Shown: positions 1 to 13,026 of the stretch, piece by piece
Layout: each line of letters opens with the position of its first letter
Position numbering within the stretch: position 1 is the stretch's first letter
Source: Irpex lacteus
Lineage: Eukaryota > Basidiomycota > Agaricomycetes > Polyporales > Irpicaceae
Assembly (NCBI GenBank): GCA_001986395.2
Contig: MQVO02000008.1
Location: 558,001 to 622,000 of the forward strand
DNA length: 64,000 nt
Reading direction: 5' to 3'
The notes under the pieces: model-generated
The model's input: the letters and a program-made list of their open reading frames with translations, nothing else
Told to the model about the DNA's origin: nothing
Databases searched by the model: none
Program-made: the position numbers and the translations under genes

Positions 1-772
1 ACAACGGAGAAAGTAATCGCTGAGTTAGGGCTTTGATAGACGTCACGATTGACTCATCGACGAGGATACGACTTTGCACTTCGTCTCCTCCCTTCTCAAA
101 ACAGGTTGTTATCTTTCTCTACTTGTGTGGCACCGGGGGAGAATTGTTCGATAGACGTCCTCGCTGTTTTCCATGCTCCGGCGGTCGAAGTGGTTCTTCT
201 TGCCCAAGATCATCCCTGATTGCTGATCTTCGTGGTGTTCGCAGCTACACAGCATACCCCGCCACATACCTCGTGCCTGAAATCATTCTTTTACCCGTGG
301 CTCAAGCTGTGCCTCGCCAATTCACACTCTGAAAGGCTAGCCGAACGCCCACTGTCATAAATCATGCTTAGTCTGCTCACCATCCTCGTGGGCCGTTCTA
401 AACACCGTCCGACCGTAATTGAGTTGGCACCATGTCCACAATCGCGTCGTGAATGACAAAGCTCACATTCGATTCTTACTCGGTCAGCGCACGTGAGCTA
501 TACTTACATGCCTTTCTCGGTCGCGATGAGTCCACGATGGGTCGCAGGTGAGCAGCGGGGAATTCGCACGCCACGAACTCTATCACTTCTTTAGCGACTG
601 ATTGGGGCCTGACTTGGAGGCCCAAAGCACATGTGAGCCTAACTTTCTATATTAATCTCAAAACGAGTAGCTAATTAAGTCTGTATAGCATAGATACTCT
701 TAGAACTGAAGTACGTCGGTCTAGAGGATACCACCTGTATAACATACAGAATACAAAACGTGAGAAATCTTG
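1..772. other. Left-edge stretch, no supported gene
   Basis: Short open frames occur here, the longest under 100 codons, but none shows a recognisable domain or convincing splice-linked exons. It is downstream of the minus-strand KAPA-synthase-like gene, so it probably holds that gene's 3' untranslated region and unannotated spacer. Confidence 0.4.
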
Positions 773-2242
773 TCATAGTTTACTCTGCGGTCTGAAAGTA
801 TTTTCACTTTTCACTCGAGCAACCGTCAAGCCCTGTACGTCCAATGCCCACTCCCGAAGAATCGTCACGAACTCTTGAATCTCCTCCTTCGTATTCCCGG
901 AGTGCACGACCACACGAATGCGCCCCTTTCCCTTTGGTACGACGGGAAATGTTATAGCCTGTGCAGCATATCCTAGACGGTTGAGATGCCGCTGAAGTTC
1001 TACCGCATGAGATGACATGATTGGGAAGATGGGGGATATGAGTTCTGGGTAAGCAGACGATTGGTTCTTGTGAGGGTAGAGGAGTATATGCGGTGGGATG
1101 TCCTTCAGCGCATCTGTCAATGTTCTATGAAACAATCTTGACATTTCAAGAAGCTCTTCTCGGCGCTGCAGACCGTTGCGTATGAGCCAAGGATGACATA
1201 CTCGCCAAACGTGCTTGCTCACCTTATCGCCTTCGGCACCTTTGACGAGTTCGTAACAGTAGCGGATACCCAATAAATCAACGTGTGGTAACGATGTGCC
1301 GTACATAAAAGGCCGTCCGAAGTTGATAATGTATTGGCAGACGACGGGACTAGTCAACACGACAGCTACCGCCAATCAATGTCAATCAGCATACATGGTA
1401 CGAAACCATTGATCTTCCTAACTCACCGCCAAAATAATTGTGCCCTTTCGTAAACGGTAGTACCACAGATTGGACACGGTCGCTGAGGTTGAGCAAAGAT
1501 ACAAGACCCTTCCCTTGTGGGCCTAGGATACCATGCGAGTGTGCCTCGTCTACTACGATATGGGCGACACCTGCCGGTAAGATGGCCTCTGCGACTTCGA
1601 TCATCTCTCGTAGAGGACAGAAGTTCCCGTCCATGCCTGAAAAGTATAAATTATTAAAGTGTTACGTGAAGCTTCTGATCTTAACCCGAACATACTGTAA
1701 ATAGACTCCAAAACAATGAACACCGTAGACAAGCCGAGCCTTACATTCTCGCATTCCTCTGCGACTTGTCGCAGGCGAGACGCGAGTGCTTGAGGTGAGT
1801 TGTGGGTGAAGGAGAACATTGCTCCCTTTGCTCGCGACATCCTCATGCCGTCGTGACACGACGCGTGTACGAGCTCGTCGTAAACAATTACATCATGTCG
1901 CTGGGGAAGCGAACCAAGGATGGTGATGTTAGCCATGTAGCCCGAGTTGAAGAGCAACGTAGCAGGCGCGTTGTATTCAGTGCGAAAGTACCTCTCCAAC
2001 TCGACGTGGTGAAGAGTTGAGCCACTCAAGGATCGGGTCCCTCGAGACCCTAAGAGACGGCGGCCATGCAAGTGAGGAATGAGGCCAGCATGAATTTGTG
2101 GGTCGTGGTCTAGCGAGAGATAGTCATTAGAGAAAAAGTCAGAGCGGGTAGAGAGTAAGGGGTTTAGAAAGTCGGCGAGAGAGTTTCCGGCGGCCGCGCG
2201 ATCGTTGAGAGCTTTGCTGAGGGATTTATCGAGCGTGGTCAT
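773..2242 (-). CDS. KAPA synthase-like alpha-oxoamine synthase, peroxisomal SKL end
   Basis: Probable 8-amino-7-oxononanoate synthase, the PLP enzyme that condenses a pimeloyl thioester with alanine in biotin synthesis. Exons read 2242-1696, 1636-1427 and 1365-773, giving 449 residues. Supporting motifs are FFSNDYLSL near the N-terminus, GSRGTRSLSGS, the PLP-stacking His in DELVHASCHDG, SIYSMDGNFCPL spanning the first intron, and DEAHSHG. The PLP lysine should be in FTKGHNYFGG, although spacing around it differs from the usual GKAxGxxGA. The protein ends in SKL, a canonical peroxisomal targeting signal; fungal BioF enzymes are known to be peroxisomal. The start MTTLDK is preferred over upstream in-frame Met codons because it gives a normal N-terminus. 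Other biotin genes are not adjacent, so a related alpha-oxoamine synthase with another acyl donor is possible. Confidence 0.82.
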
Positions 2243-2828
2243 TGTCGAGAGTACGAGTGTAGACACAACGCACCCCAATAGCTGGCTTATATGTCGGCTC
2301 GATTGGCGAGCTACTGCCACCGACTGGACGGTGCATTGCCAGCACAACTTCCTGAGTCACCGAAACACCGCGCCATGTCACGTAGAACGCCGTGAGCTGC
2401 GAGATCACACCTGTACGGAGTCTGGCATCATGATCAGAACAAAAGGATCCTATGAATGCACGCAGGGTACACCTACCGCCTGAGCCATCAGGTTTAAACC
2501 TTGATATGTCTACATTCGTTTCTGCGCTCGAATTTGAGATGAACAGTGAGAAGAGAAATGCAAAGCTGACGCAGTACAGCCTCATACACGAGGTCAGAAG
2601 GCTTCATTGCATACTTCTGAGGCACGGAAATCACCGTTCTTGTCATCGTTTCTTCGGGTTTCATACCCTAGCACGGATCTTAGGGCGAATGAGTGTAAAT
2701 AGTGGCGGAAGAAAATATCTCCTTACTCGTCAGGCGGTTTACATTTCGACCTCATGACAGCCATGCAAGTTATGCAATACACATAATATACAAACTGGTC
2801 AGTCCATGTAATAATGGGTACGATTCTT
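2243..2828. other. Intergenic, no supported gene
   Basis: Spacer between two minus-strand genes, holding the 5' flank of the KAPA-synthase-like gene and the 3' flank of the hydrolase. A TATA-like ATATAAG occurs on the minus strand about 45-50 bp upstream of the 2242 start. Open frames here lack domain signals. Confidence 0.4.
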
Positions 2829-3946
2829 CTAGACTTTCGAGCGAATCTGAGCATGAGCCTGGCTCTGGCTCTTGATCCAATCCACAACCTTACGCGCCCA
2901 TTCCTCACCCGCGCCACTGAACAAACCGAAGGCAACGCTAGTGTGGTTATGCCCCTTCATGACGAAGATAGGATTTTCCGTACCCTGTCTCTCTCCTAGT
3001 GTCTTGCTGAAAGCGGTAGTCAATGCCGCCATTCCGCGAGGCTCGTTCTCGCTCACGAAGAAGAGCGCCGGCGGTAAGCTTTTCACAAGCTCTACTGGTG
3101 CATTCTCGAGCAGAGAAAGGGGCTCATTTTGACGCAGTAGCTTTTCGTTCTCGTAATATGCAGCGATAGGAGGTGAAGGAGAGCCTCCGCGGAAGTGGTA
3201 CGCTCCTCCAAGGAGTATGAGACCTTGAACTCGCTTGAGGAGGTTATCGGGAACGAATCCAGGTATAAGTACCAAGGATGCAATGATGGCGGCACCAGCT
3301 GAGTGGCCTATGAGGAAGACGTGGTCGATGTCACCTTTGACAGGAACGTTAGAGTTGATCTCGTCAATGTGGGTATTCACGAATGCAAGGGCATCCCTTA
3401 TGTCGGCTGAAGCATCGGGGAACCTGGCGCCCTGCGGAACGAGACGGTAGTCCGCTATGACTGTGACAAGCCTGGATTATAGGAGTAAGGATTAGCAGAG
3501 ACATTTCGAGCGGACATAAGCGGCATATACCCTTGATTTGCAAAGAATGCGCCAATGTTCTTGTGGATGAGGTGATACGGAGGAGGGAAGGCCTTGGCCC
3601 CATCGGCGTAACCGCCTCCATAGACGAAGAATACAATAGGGGCAGTGGAACCGGTGGAAGCGTTGGGAAAGTATATGTCCAGCTATGAGACACAGCCTTG
3701 AGTATACAAATTATCCACAAGTTATCGTCTGCGTACCTGGTGACGGTCTGTTGAACCATACTTGAAGGTTTTGGATTTGAAGCTGTTTATTTCAGCCTCT
3801 CGAGCCGCTAACAGAGGATGAAAGGCCTCCCTCACTGCGTACATGCATTAGCAATATATTGGAGTCAATGAGCCTGATGACCTACTAGCTGCGGCCTGGA
3901 GAGGAACATTATCGACTAGATGGGAGTTGGCAGTGACTGCGTCCAT
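2829..3946 (-). CDS. Alpha/beta hydrolase, carboxylesterase/ICME-like
   Basis: Predicted 317-residue serine hydrolase in four exons (3946-3886, 3834-3737, 3682-3531, 3471-2829). Fold landmarks appear in order: LDIYFPN then VFFVYGGGYADG, an oxyanion-hole strand with YGGG in place of HGGG; the nucleophile elbow GHSAG; a late acidic stretch VSENEP; and the likely catalytic His in GHNHTS. The arrangement resembles the isoprenylcysteine methylesterase / kynurenine formamidase-like group, but substrate cannot be read from sequence. The start MDAVTANS is the first Met giving in-phase splicing. A minus-strand TATAAGA lies about 50 bp upstream. It sits head-to-tail behind the KAPA-synthase-like gene and is divergent from NUDT21. 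A link to biotin (BioH-like esterase) would be speculation. Confidence 0.8.
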
Positions 3947-4452
3947 GATGGTGGTCAGTTAAGTTAGAGAAAGACCGGTCGCGGATAGCATGCCATCTTA
4001 TACCCCTTAGTCCACGGACCCGTGCGAAGTTAAAACGCTTGAATCATTTCGCAATCCAGGAAGTCTGAACCGGGCCAACGATCCTTAGTATTGAATGCTT
4101 AGCTGAGCCTGAGTACACGTTATACCCACGCATTGTCATGATCACATGCCCCCGATGTTCTACTTTTCTCTGCAGTGATTCGTAAGTCACAAATGCCTCG
4201 CAAATACACACATATCACGAGGGTACAAGAGTTACCTTCAGCAGCGAGCACTCACCTCGTACATGGTCGAAGTCAGGAAGCTGCAGGACGCGCTACACGG
4301 AGCCTGTGACATGTATATGTCACGACTGCGTGATTAGGTCACATGTGTGACTGTGCTCGATTCGTGCAGGTCCCGTCACGCCCCCGACGACCGCGTTCCA
4401 GGTTGTTCCTTACGCTCATTCTCGTGTCAGTCCCAGCTTTCAAATAACGACC
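3947..4452. promoter_or_regulatory. Divergent promoter region, hydrolase / NUDT21
   Basis: About 500 bp separates the divergently transcribed hydrolase and NUDT21 start codons, so both promoters must lie here. Only the TATA-like TATAAGA for the hydrolase (around 3997-4003, minus strand) is visible. No gene is supported. Confidence 0.45.
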
Positions 4453-5439
<987 letters not shown>

Positions 5440-6270
5440 ATTGCCCTTCGCACTTGTTTTCGTCGCATCACCACCATTGGCTCCTTTGTTGTCATATCGC
5501 ATCCTGTCACCTCAATACAAGTAATTCTTACGTCTATGTCGTTAACGTCGTGTCGATCTGTGTTTGCACGTCACGGTTGTGACTGACGCATCTTCGGAGC
5601 GGACTTCATAGAATGAATCGGTAAGCGATCGTATGTCCATTTATGCACGACGAATGACTAATCAATGCGGTATAGATGATGTGGTCACTGGACATGTCGT
5701 GCTATATAAATTCATGACCGATTCAAGCTCGGGTTTATAGTTCTGGTTCTTAATCTCACTCATGCTGTCTAGTATCTGAGTTCATCAACGTGAAGGCACT
5801 GGTAATAGAGTTATGGACGAGCCTGGTGCGTGAGACTTCATTTCTCCGTGGGCAGTCACCGCTTTGATATGGTCTTGATAGATACGTAGATGATCAAGAG
5901 CACCGTCATGACTGGATGAAGCTTGAAAGTTTGAACTTTGAAGAACGGTGATAGGTACCAGTGCCTTCACCCGCGTGACCACACAGCATACGTGGCTTTC
6001 AGTTCTCATGAGCCTGGCCAATGTCCGCTTCCTTCTCATACGCATACAACGAGAAGTAATTACTGTTTAATGACAAGCGGAATACTTGGACGGACGGTAT
6101 CTGGAAGAACGAGTCCCGGAAGTCCGAAGAACCGGTGATGATGTGACCCTCCTATCCCTTTCAAGACTAAAGTCCGAGCAGATCGTATACCAGAACCCGA
6201 TCTTCGAATGTATATAGAGGACTCCCTCTCGACTCTCTCGCATGCGAACCTCCGCGGACGTGCTCTAGAG
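5440..6270. other. Intergenic with a 15-bp inverted repeat
   Basis: No gene supported. The stretch holds the NUDT21 3' flank and the upstream region of the first DUF6534 gene. Its one clear structure is a perfect 15-bp inverted repeat, listed separately. Confidence 0.4.
5790..5970. repeat. Perfect 15-bp inverted repeat, 151-nt spacer
   Basis: GTGAAGGCACTGGTA at 5790-5804 is the exact reverse complement of 5956-5970. The 181-bp unit could be a small MITE-like remnant or a non-coding hairpin. I see no target-site duplication and no second copy in the window. Confidence 0.6.
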
Positions 6271-8337
6271 ATGTCAACGCCCTCACTCCACCCGACTGTC
6301 TGCCTCCCGTGTACTTGGGGCCTTATTCAGGAGCTGAGGCCATTGCCATTGGGTTCTCAATGGCATTGTGGGGTAAGTTCGTTGTTGACTTCTTTATCAC
6401 TGTGAACTTTTGCTGACCTTATCCGTCATTAGGTATGACTTGCATGCAGATGTATGCTCCTCTTACCATTAAAACCGTTCACACTAATTTCATTCTCGAC
6501 AAATACAAGGTTTCTCTACTTCACAAAGTGCGTTTTACGCACGATATCTGCCAGTGTGAACGACGTGTCAATGTCATCTGACTACAGCAATTTCAACGAT
6601 GAACGAGTACTCCAAGCGCTGGTACGTTATTCCGCCGTGTATTGAATGACATTGAAAAGGACTCATTTGTGTCCCCAAGGTCATTTTTGTCTGGTATGCA
6701 CCTACTAGTCACCGTCGAGATCGTTTCTCAAGAACAAGCCAGGATTCTTAACACCGCCAACGAGTTCCTACTCCTCAGCGGATGTATGTGGTGTTTGTTT
6801 CCCGCCCACTTCATCGAACTGACTCAGTACGCGGATAGTGTACGTGGCCATCGTGACTGGAGAGATTCTCCTTATCGGGAACAGTCGGATGTAAGCCATT
6901 GTTGTCGTCAGGCTCGAACATGACTGACATTCTGACTGAATAGCGAATACCTTGTAAGTCCCGTTCACCTTGAACTTGCGCAGCGAAAATAACTCGACTT
7001 GCTAGGTGTCAATATGGTTCACAGTCAGTCCCGCCATCACTCGGTCAAAAAATTTGTTTGAGCCAATTCGGTACTTCTAGGTATTGGTCGGAGTTGCTAC
7101 GCAAAGCTTTTTTGCATACCGCATATATAAATGTAATTATTCATATCCACTCTACTTCTCATTTATCTTCCTTTGCTGATTCCTCCCAGTCAGCAAAAGC
7201 CTCTTTGCCACAATTGTATTGGTATGTTAGCCTTACAAAACTTGTCATGTTTCGGTTCTCATCATGCGTTATGTCAAGGCCTTCGGTGTATTTATACAAC
7301 TTGGTGAGTACTCGACTGAGTTATACGTACGGACGCACGGTATTCATCCCAGCATCCTTAGTTGTCGGTACAGGTATGTCATGTCCTGAAGACTTTGCTC
7401 ACCACATTGATAACGCGGCACCTGAAAGCGTTGTTTGCCATCGAGTCAGTAGTCAGCTCGTATTGTACCTTCGTTTACATGTCTAATGCCGTTGTAGGAT
7501 TCGCGTAGGATTAGGAGTCCAGTTTCAGCCGGCCGTAAGCAAGGTAAGTTGTATAATCTCACTCACCCCCGTACTATGATGATAAGGTTTGTCCTAGGCA
7601 GTCGTTATGACCACTTTATTAATCAGCGCCATCATGGACTTGTCCCTGTCTGTTGGACTATGTTTCTTTCTGTGGAGAACTTATCCGCGGGGAGACCTGC
7701 GACTTAGGAGGTATGTCACTGCGACTTAATATTCCAACCATGCTTCCCTACTCACTGTGAGAGAACACGTCCATCATAGTACCGCGGTGCTGTTACAAAC
7801 CGTAACACTTGTGACAGGTAAGCGTTCAAGCTGCGGGTTCAGAACATCATGGTGCAAGAGGACTAACTCGCCTATTATTTTAGTAAACAGCGGGTTGTGG
7901 ACAGCTGCGTGCGCCATCGTTACTGTTGTCTTCGTAGGCTCGACATATCCTACTCACCACGCTATAAGGCTGACGAGAACATTTACACAGGCTGCTGTGT
8001 TTCCTGATAACCTCCTCTTCTCTTCATTTTCTTTCCTGCTGGCACCTCTCTACTGTAATAGTCTGCTAGGCTCCCTCAATGCTCGAGTGTACACCAGGTC
8101 AGCGGCCGCCGCGAATCCGACAAATGCCTCGCAGTTATCCACATTCGTACGTCATTGTCTCAGTGGCGATGGCTTTTACTGAAAACACCTCAGAGAACCT
8201 CCAATCCCGCCGAACGCTCTGGTGCGGCTGCACAGTCAAAATCGGCTGCTTCCGATAGTGGGACATATCTTGATATCGACGGAGGCAAATGCAGTGCAAC
8301 GAGCAGCGCTATTAACTCTAGGAACGAGTTCATATAA
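6271..8337 (+). CDS. DUF6534-type membrane protein, tandem copy A (possible frameshift)
   Basis: Multi-exon integral-membrane protein of the basidiomycete DUF6534 type; function unknown. Exons show the N-terminal YLGPYSGAEAIAIGF helix (about 6299-6373), MTCMQM, TQSFFAYRIYK (about 7095-7128), FSKSLFATIVL, a helix reading LISAIMDLSLSVGLCFFLW (about 7617-7675), and the diagnostic block LLAPLYCNSLLGSLNAR (about 8035-8090). After a 47-bp intron it ends in an Ala/Ser-rich tail stopping at 8337. Copy B (9081-11087) is a head-to-tail paralogue. From the aligned ATG to the shared LPPVYLG block copy A has 29 nt where B has 30, so ATG 6271 is out of frame with the rest: either a 5' frameshift or a different first exon. 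Otherwise exons are open. Confidence 0.6.
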
Positions 8338-9080
8338 CAAGTCGAGTTATTTAAAATGGTTACCAAACCGTTGTGGACAGACGGTTTTAGGGGTTGCCAC
8401 AAGCTCACGATCGTGGACTTCGCAATCATCCAGCGCGTAGTGGCAATGTAGATATATTGTTTCTCATTACAGAGACGTGAGCGAAATGATCGCATGCTTG
8501 TGTGCATCGCCAAGGCTGAAAATGGTCCGTGTTCCTACATTTGACATTGCAGCCACAGTACTGATGAACCTCACATCAGGCACATGAAGCCGTCATGCAA
8601 CCGTTGAACATGGGCTCATCTCTGAGAGTTGCATACTACGCCGCCTTGTTTGAGTTTCATCAATCTTAGCGCAAGTATGCAAATCCGGCAATGTTCCTAC
8701 GTTTTGCGGTTTTTCGTCGCCTTCCCTTGACAGATACTCTAACAAGACGGCCTGAGGTCGAGCACAGCCTGAAGTCCTTGGACGACAGTGACGAAGTATA
8801 CTGCACTACGTACACTGCACGTGCTGACAGTTCATCAAACCCGGCCTCGATGGACTTGAGCGGCTGGTGACTCACCTTATGCAACTTCCTATCGTCAACG
8901 GAGCGCCCGCGCATGGCCAGATTATTTTCGGGCGAGCCGATACATTGACCAATTACATCTCGGAGAGGCTGTGGGTAAAAGTGTTCCGGAGCCTACAACT
9001 GGAGAATCAAGGGGATGCAGTCGTATATAACGGACATTCCTTTCACGCTCGTCGAGTTGATCCTCTGAGGCTTTTTGAGG
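8338..9080. other. Spacer between tandem DUF6534 genes
   Basis: No gene supported. It contains the copy A 3' flank and copy B promoter. Short frames just upstream of copy B show no homology I recognise. Confidence 0.4.
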
Positions 9081-11087
9081 ATGTCGTCGTATTTGCCATC
9101 AGCCAAGTGTCTCCCGCCGGTATATTTGGGACCATATTCAGGAGCCGAAGCCATTGCCATTGGATTTTCAACGGCACTATGGGGTGAGTTTCCTTTTAAT
9201 CGTGATCCCCATTTTCGTTGGGCTCATCCAAATCTTCCACTGCAGGAGCGAGTTGCATGCAAATGTACGTTCTTGTAATATCATTGCGCCCAGATTTGAT
9301 ATTGACTAAGCTATATATTTACCACGGATTTCTAGGTTCTTATACTTTACCATGTGCGTGTCCACATTGTGCGTACCACATGATCACAGTACATATTTTT
9401 TTTTCAGCGGCTTCAATGATAAACCATTGCTTCGAACGACGGTGCGACATCCTAGGCAGATGCATTCCACTAATCAGAGCTAACGTGTCACCTATGCTAG
9501 GTGATCTTGACGTGGTACGCATTTGTTTACATTGACCTGTAGACCTTTCTCGAAGCTCTTTACATTTTAGGCTGATGACCACTGCAAACGAGCTAGTACT
9601 CCTTGCTGGATGTTCGTGACATTTACTTGTTATCAGTACCTTCAAACCTGATCTCCCCGTAGTGTACTTGAATGTTGTAACAGGGAAAATCCTCGTTGTT
9701 GAGACCAGTCGAATGTAGGTACATCCCGACGCCCTGCCGTCTACTAGTAACTTCCCTCTGCTAACACCGCGGGTTTTTAGCGAGTATCTTGTACGCTATA
9801 CTACTCATGCCATGAGAAATGACTAAGGACAGCTGTTAGCTATCTCCATTGTTTACAGTGAGTTACACGATCATCTCGCAGGTTCTAGCTCTGAATCATG
9901 TACTTCTGCAGGCTATCGTAGGATTCTCCACACAAAGCCTCTTTGCTTACCGAATCTACAGATGTAAGCGCTGCCCTCGTATTCATAGAGCTCTTCTCTG
10001 AGTTTCTACATTGTTATAGTCAGCGAAAACGTGTTAGCCACAGCTATACTTGTATGTCAGTCAGACTCCACCTGGCGATGTTTACACTCATGATTTTGTT
10101 TGCTCATTCTGCCCAGGCCTGTGGCGTAATTTTACAACTATGTCAGTACTGTAATGGACAATCAGGAGTTCTTAGGCACTCACATCAGCTTTCTCAGTGA
10201 CCGGAATCAGTGGGTCTTGTTTGTCATGCCTGCTACTCTATTCGCTGATAGTATGATTTAAGCGCTGTTTGTTATCGAGTGAGTAGCCCGTCGAGTGTGA
10301 AACAGCTCATGGCCAACCACACTCCAGGATCCGTGTCAAGTTAGGAGACCCCATTCCGCCATCTGAAACCAAAGTAGGCTATACCTCATTCCTCGACGGG
10401 TTCACCCCAGGTACTGATAGGCCATCCCTAGGTGATAGTCATAACAGCTCTCGCTCTCAGTGCTGTCGTAGATTTGTCTCTGTCTATCGTGCTGTGTTTC
10501 TTCATGTGGCGTACATATTTCACAGGGGGAGCTCGGCTTAAAAGGTGTGACCACATGATGCTTGATCTTGTTACTGATTGACAAAAATACGATACAGTAC
10601 CACCTCGATGCTACATACTATTACAGTCGTGACAGGCGCGTCTTTTTAAGTCTGCCTTCGTAACGACATGCGATCTCAACTCGCTGTTCTACATTGACAG
10701 TTAATAGTGGCTTCTGGACTGCAGCCTGCGCCAGCGCTGTTGTTATATTGGTGAATGCATATTGTATCTACGTTGATACATACTAATATTCGCACAAAGG
10801 CCGCTGTATTCACAGAAAATCTCCTCTTCTTTGCGTTCACTTTCTTACTGGCGCCTCTATACTGCAACAGTCTCTTGGGCTCTCTCAACGCGCGTATATA
10901 CGCGCGGTCACCGAAAACCGCCAATCCAACGAATGTAATGCAGCTGTCAACAATAGTAGGTGTACAACCACATCATGCGCTGCTTTTACTGAAGGCAGAC
11001 GATAGAAAATATACGGCACACCGCCCGATACTTCTGCAATCGCAAGCTCAGCCTCGCAATCCGCTTTTGCGGCTTAGGACCATTTAG
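9081..11087 (+). CDS. DUF6534-type membrane protein, tandem copy B
   Basis: Paralogue of copy A, same strand and exon order; unknown function, predicted several transmembrane helices. The first exon runs in frame from ATG 9081 through CLPPVYLGPYSGAEAIAIGF. Later exons give ASCMQM, TQSLFAYRIYR (about 9920-9960), FSENVLATAIL, ALSAVVDLSLSIVLCFFMW (about 10450-10510), NSGFWTAACA, and the family block LLAPLYCNSLLGSLNAR (about 10846-10895). It appears to end at 11087; whether a small intron precedes the last exon (as in copy A) is unclear. The second intron begins inside the ATG codon of CMQM, matching copy A. Internal exon joins around 9500-9700 are unresolved. Confidence 0.6.
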
Positions 11088-11689
11088 CGTAAGTCGGGAT
11101 GACAGATGGAGTGAAGTTACTGACCCCACAAAACCCAGTAATACCTACGAATCTGTCATAGCGAACTATGATGTATTCTAAACACCGTTATGTGATCGGA
11201 ATGTACCACTATAACAAGCAGTCTAACGCCTCCTCTAGACCCTGCTTGCTCGAGTGAGGATGACCCTCAAAATGGTCTTCCTCTGTCTGTTACTTATGCC
11301 GTCGGATCGCCTTCACACTGGTAAAAATCTATGGGTAGGAACCAAAATGGGATTATGTAAGCACCATAACGTGAGTGTCCACCCCACGCAACTGGGCCGG
11401 TTGGGCCTACGGGAAGGACCGAGATAAGCATCTTTCAACCCGAACAATTCAACAAACAGGTGACACAATTGTTCTTGTGATCCATCTCGTATATAAACTG
11501 ATGATAATCTTCGTAGGGACGTCGCCGCGGAACTTGCGACTTCAATCATCGAGGCTCACAACTGCAATCTATCGATATCCTCGACCTCCTTTGTGGGCAC
11601 CTGTCTTGTGGGCTTAAAGGTGCAAACCACTATATTGCACCTTCATTTCCACGATTATTGATGTGCTGTGCTTATAGGTTATTATTGCT
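11088..11689. other. Intergenic, no supported gene
   Basis: Spacer between DUF6534 copy B and the dioxygenase gene, both on the plus strand. No domain-bearing frame. CTATATT at about 11630 is a weak TATA-like candidate for the downstream gene. Confidence 0.35.
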
Positions 11690-12819
11690 ATGACTGATGC
11701 ACACGACATCAAAGCACTCTACGACAGCCAGGGCTACGTCGTTATCTCATCTCTGCTGCCGATCAGCTCTTTCGCCAAACTCCAACAAGCTGCAGAGCAC
11801 GCTATTGATAGCACCCGCCAAGGTCAATGGCCCTACCGCAGAACTGTTGGAAAACAGTTTCCACCCTTCGATGAGAGCAATCCTGACTCCTGGGGTGTCC
11901 AGCATGTGATGCACCCCGATCTCCATGAACCTGTGTTTGCCAAGTGGTACACATCCGATCCTGTCATTCAGACCGTCTCTACCTTGTTGGAATGCGATGT
12001 AAATGAGCTTCAGATGGGTAAGTGTATGGCCGTACCTCACAACCTTTACGAGTCATTACTGAACTGAGTGCAGAGTTGTTCAACATGCTGATCAATCCTG
12101 AATCGCATGATTTTGCGCTACGGTGGCATCGCGATGATGTACGTGAAGATGCGACCGAGGACGAAGAAAAGGAAGCACTGGCAAAATGGCATTATGGGGT
12201 GAGATTCACTACAATTATGGGTGGTATTATCAGTAACTATTGCTGACAGTCATTGGGTCTGTGTGCAGACACAATGGAATGCGTACGTAGTATGAGGATC
12301 ATGCTGGGTAGGATAGACTACTAATATTCACGATTATAGAGCATTGTATCCCGATAGTTGTCTGTACGTTGTCCCTGGGTCTCATAAAGTCCCTCGCACC
12401 TCCGAACAGCGCAAACACTCCTCCACTCTCGATCCGCCAACGAATCCTCTCGACATGCCAGGCGCGATATGTGTTGATCTCAAACGTATGTGACTTCCTA
12501 TTTGCGTCGGCCAGACTTCTCTGGGATATCCCTTCTCACCGATTCCATCTTCATAGCCGGTGACACCGTATTCTACAACTCCAACATCCTCCACTGTGCA
12601 ACATATGACTCTAGCAAGAAGAGGGCGACCCTACACGCCTGCATGGGTTCGGTGAAGGGGGGTTCGATGCGTGCAAGGAATATTCTGCAGCACGGGCTGG
12701 ATTGGATGACCGAGGACAAATTCAAGAATACATTGGACGAAAGAGGGAAGGTGATGCTCGAGAGGTTGGTCAATATGAAGAACAGTTCTGGTGAAGTAGG
12801 GTATTCCTTGAGCAACTGA
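11690..12819 (+). CDS. Phytanoyl-CoA dioxygenase family (Fe(II)/2OG) oxygenase
   Basis: Predicted 291-residue non-haem iron, 2-oxoglutarate-dependent dioxygenase of the PhyH family. Exons: 11690-12017, 12074-12198, 12269-12282 (a 14-nt microexon), 12340-12485 and 12557-12819. N-terminal LYDSQGYVVISSLL is the usual family opening. The HxD iron ligands are in RWHRDDV and the distal His probably in NILHCATYD, with a downstream Arg (KKRATLH) suited to bind 2-oxoglutarate. QWNAALYPDSCLYVVPGSH, a typical family block, is assembled only if the 14-nt exon is used. The substrate is unknown; fungal relatives act in fatty-acid or secondary metabolism. It ends about 200 bp from the convergent questin-oxidase-like gene. 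Confidence 0.85.
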
Positions 12820-13026
12820 AGGTACTGTCATACTGGTGAGGTAGTCGTAACCTTACTGTTGAACAGACCCCTGATATGCCGCATGCAAGGATTGGGGCTT
12901 CATAAACCCATGTACTATACATATTCCAAGATTTCAAACGTTTGCATACTGCTCACGTATACTCATCGTACAAATACAACAGACCTTTGACGGTTTTTGT
13001 CTCTCGTTCAAGTATCAAAGCCACGA

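Noticed and set aside
5440..5524. Alternative NUDT21 last exon using the acceptor at 5439 and stop at 5524
   Set aside because: It would replace the conserved YNFIYQ end with an unrelated hydrophobic tail; the acceptor at 5417 restores the family C-terminus.
9900..10080. An in-frame stop in DUF6534 copy B near 10030 when aligned in one frame to copy A
   Set aside because: In the correct splice phase (one base carried from the previous exon) both copies read FSxxxxATxxL without stops.
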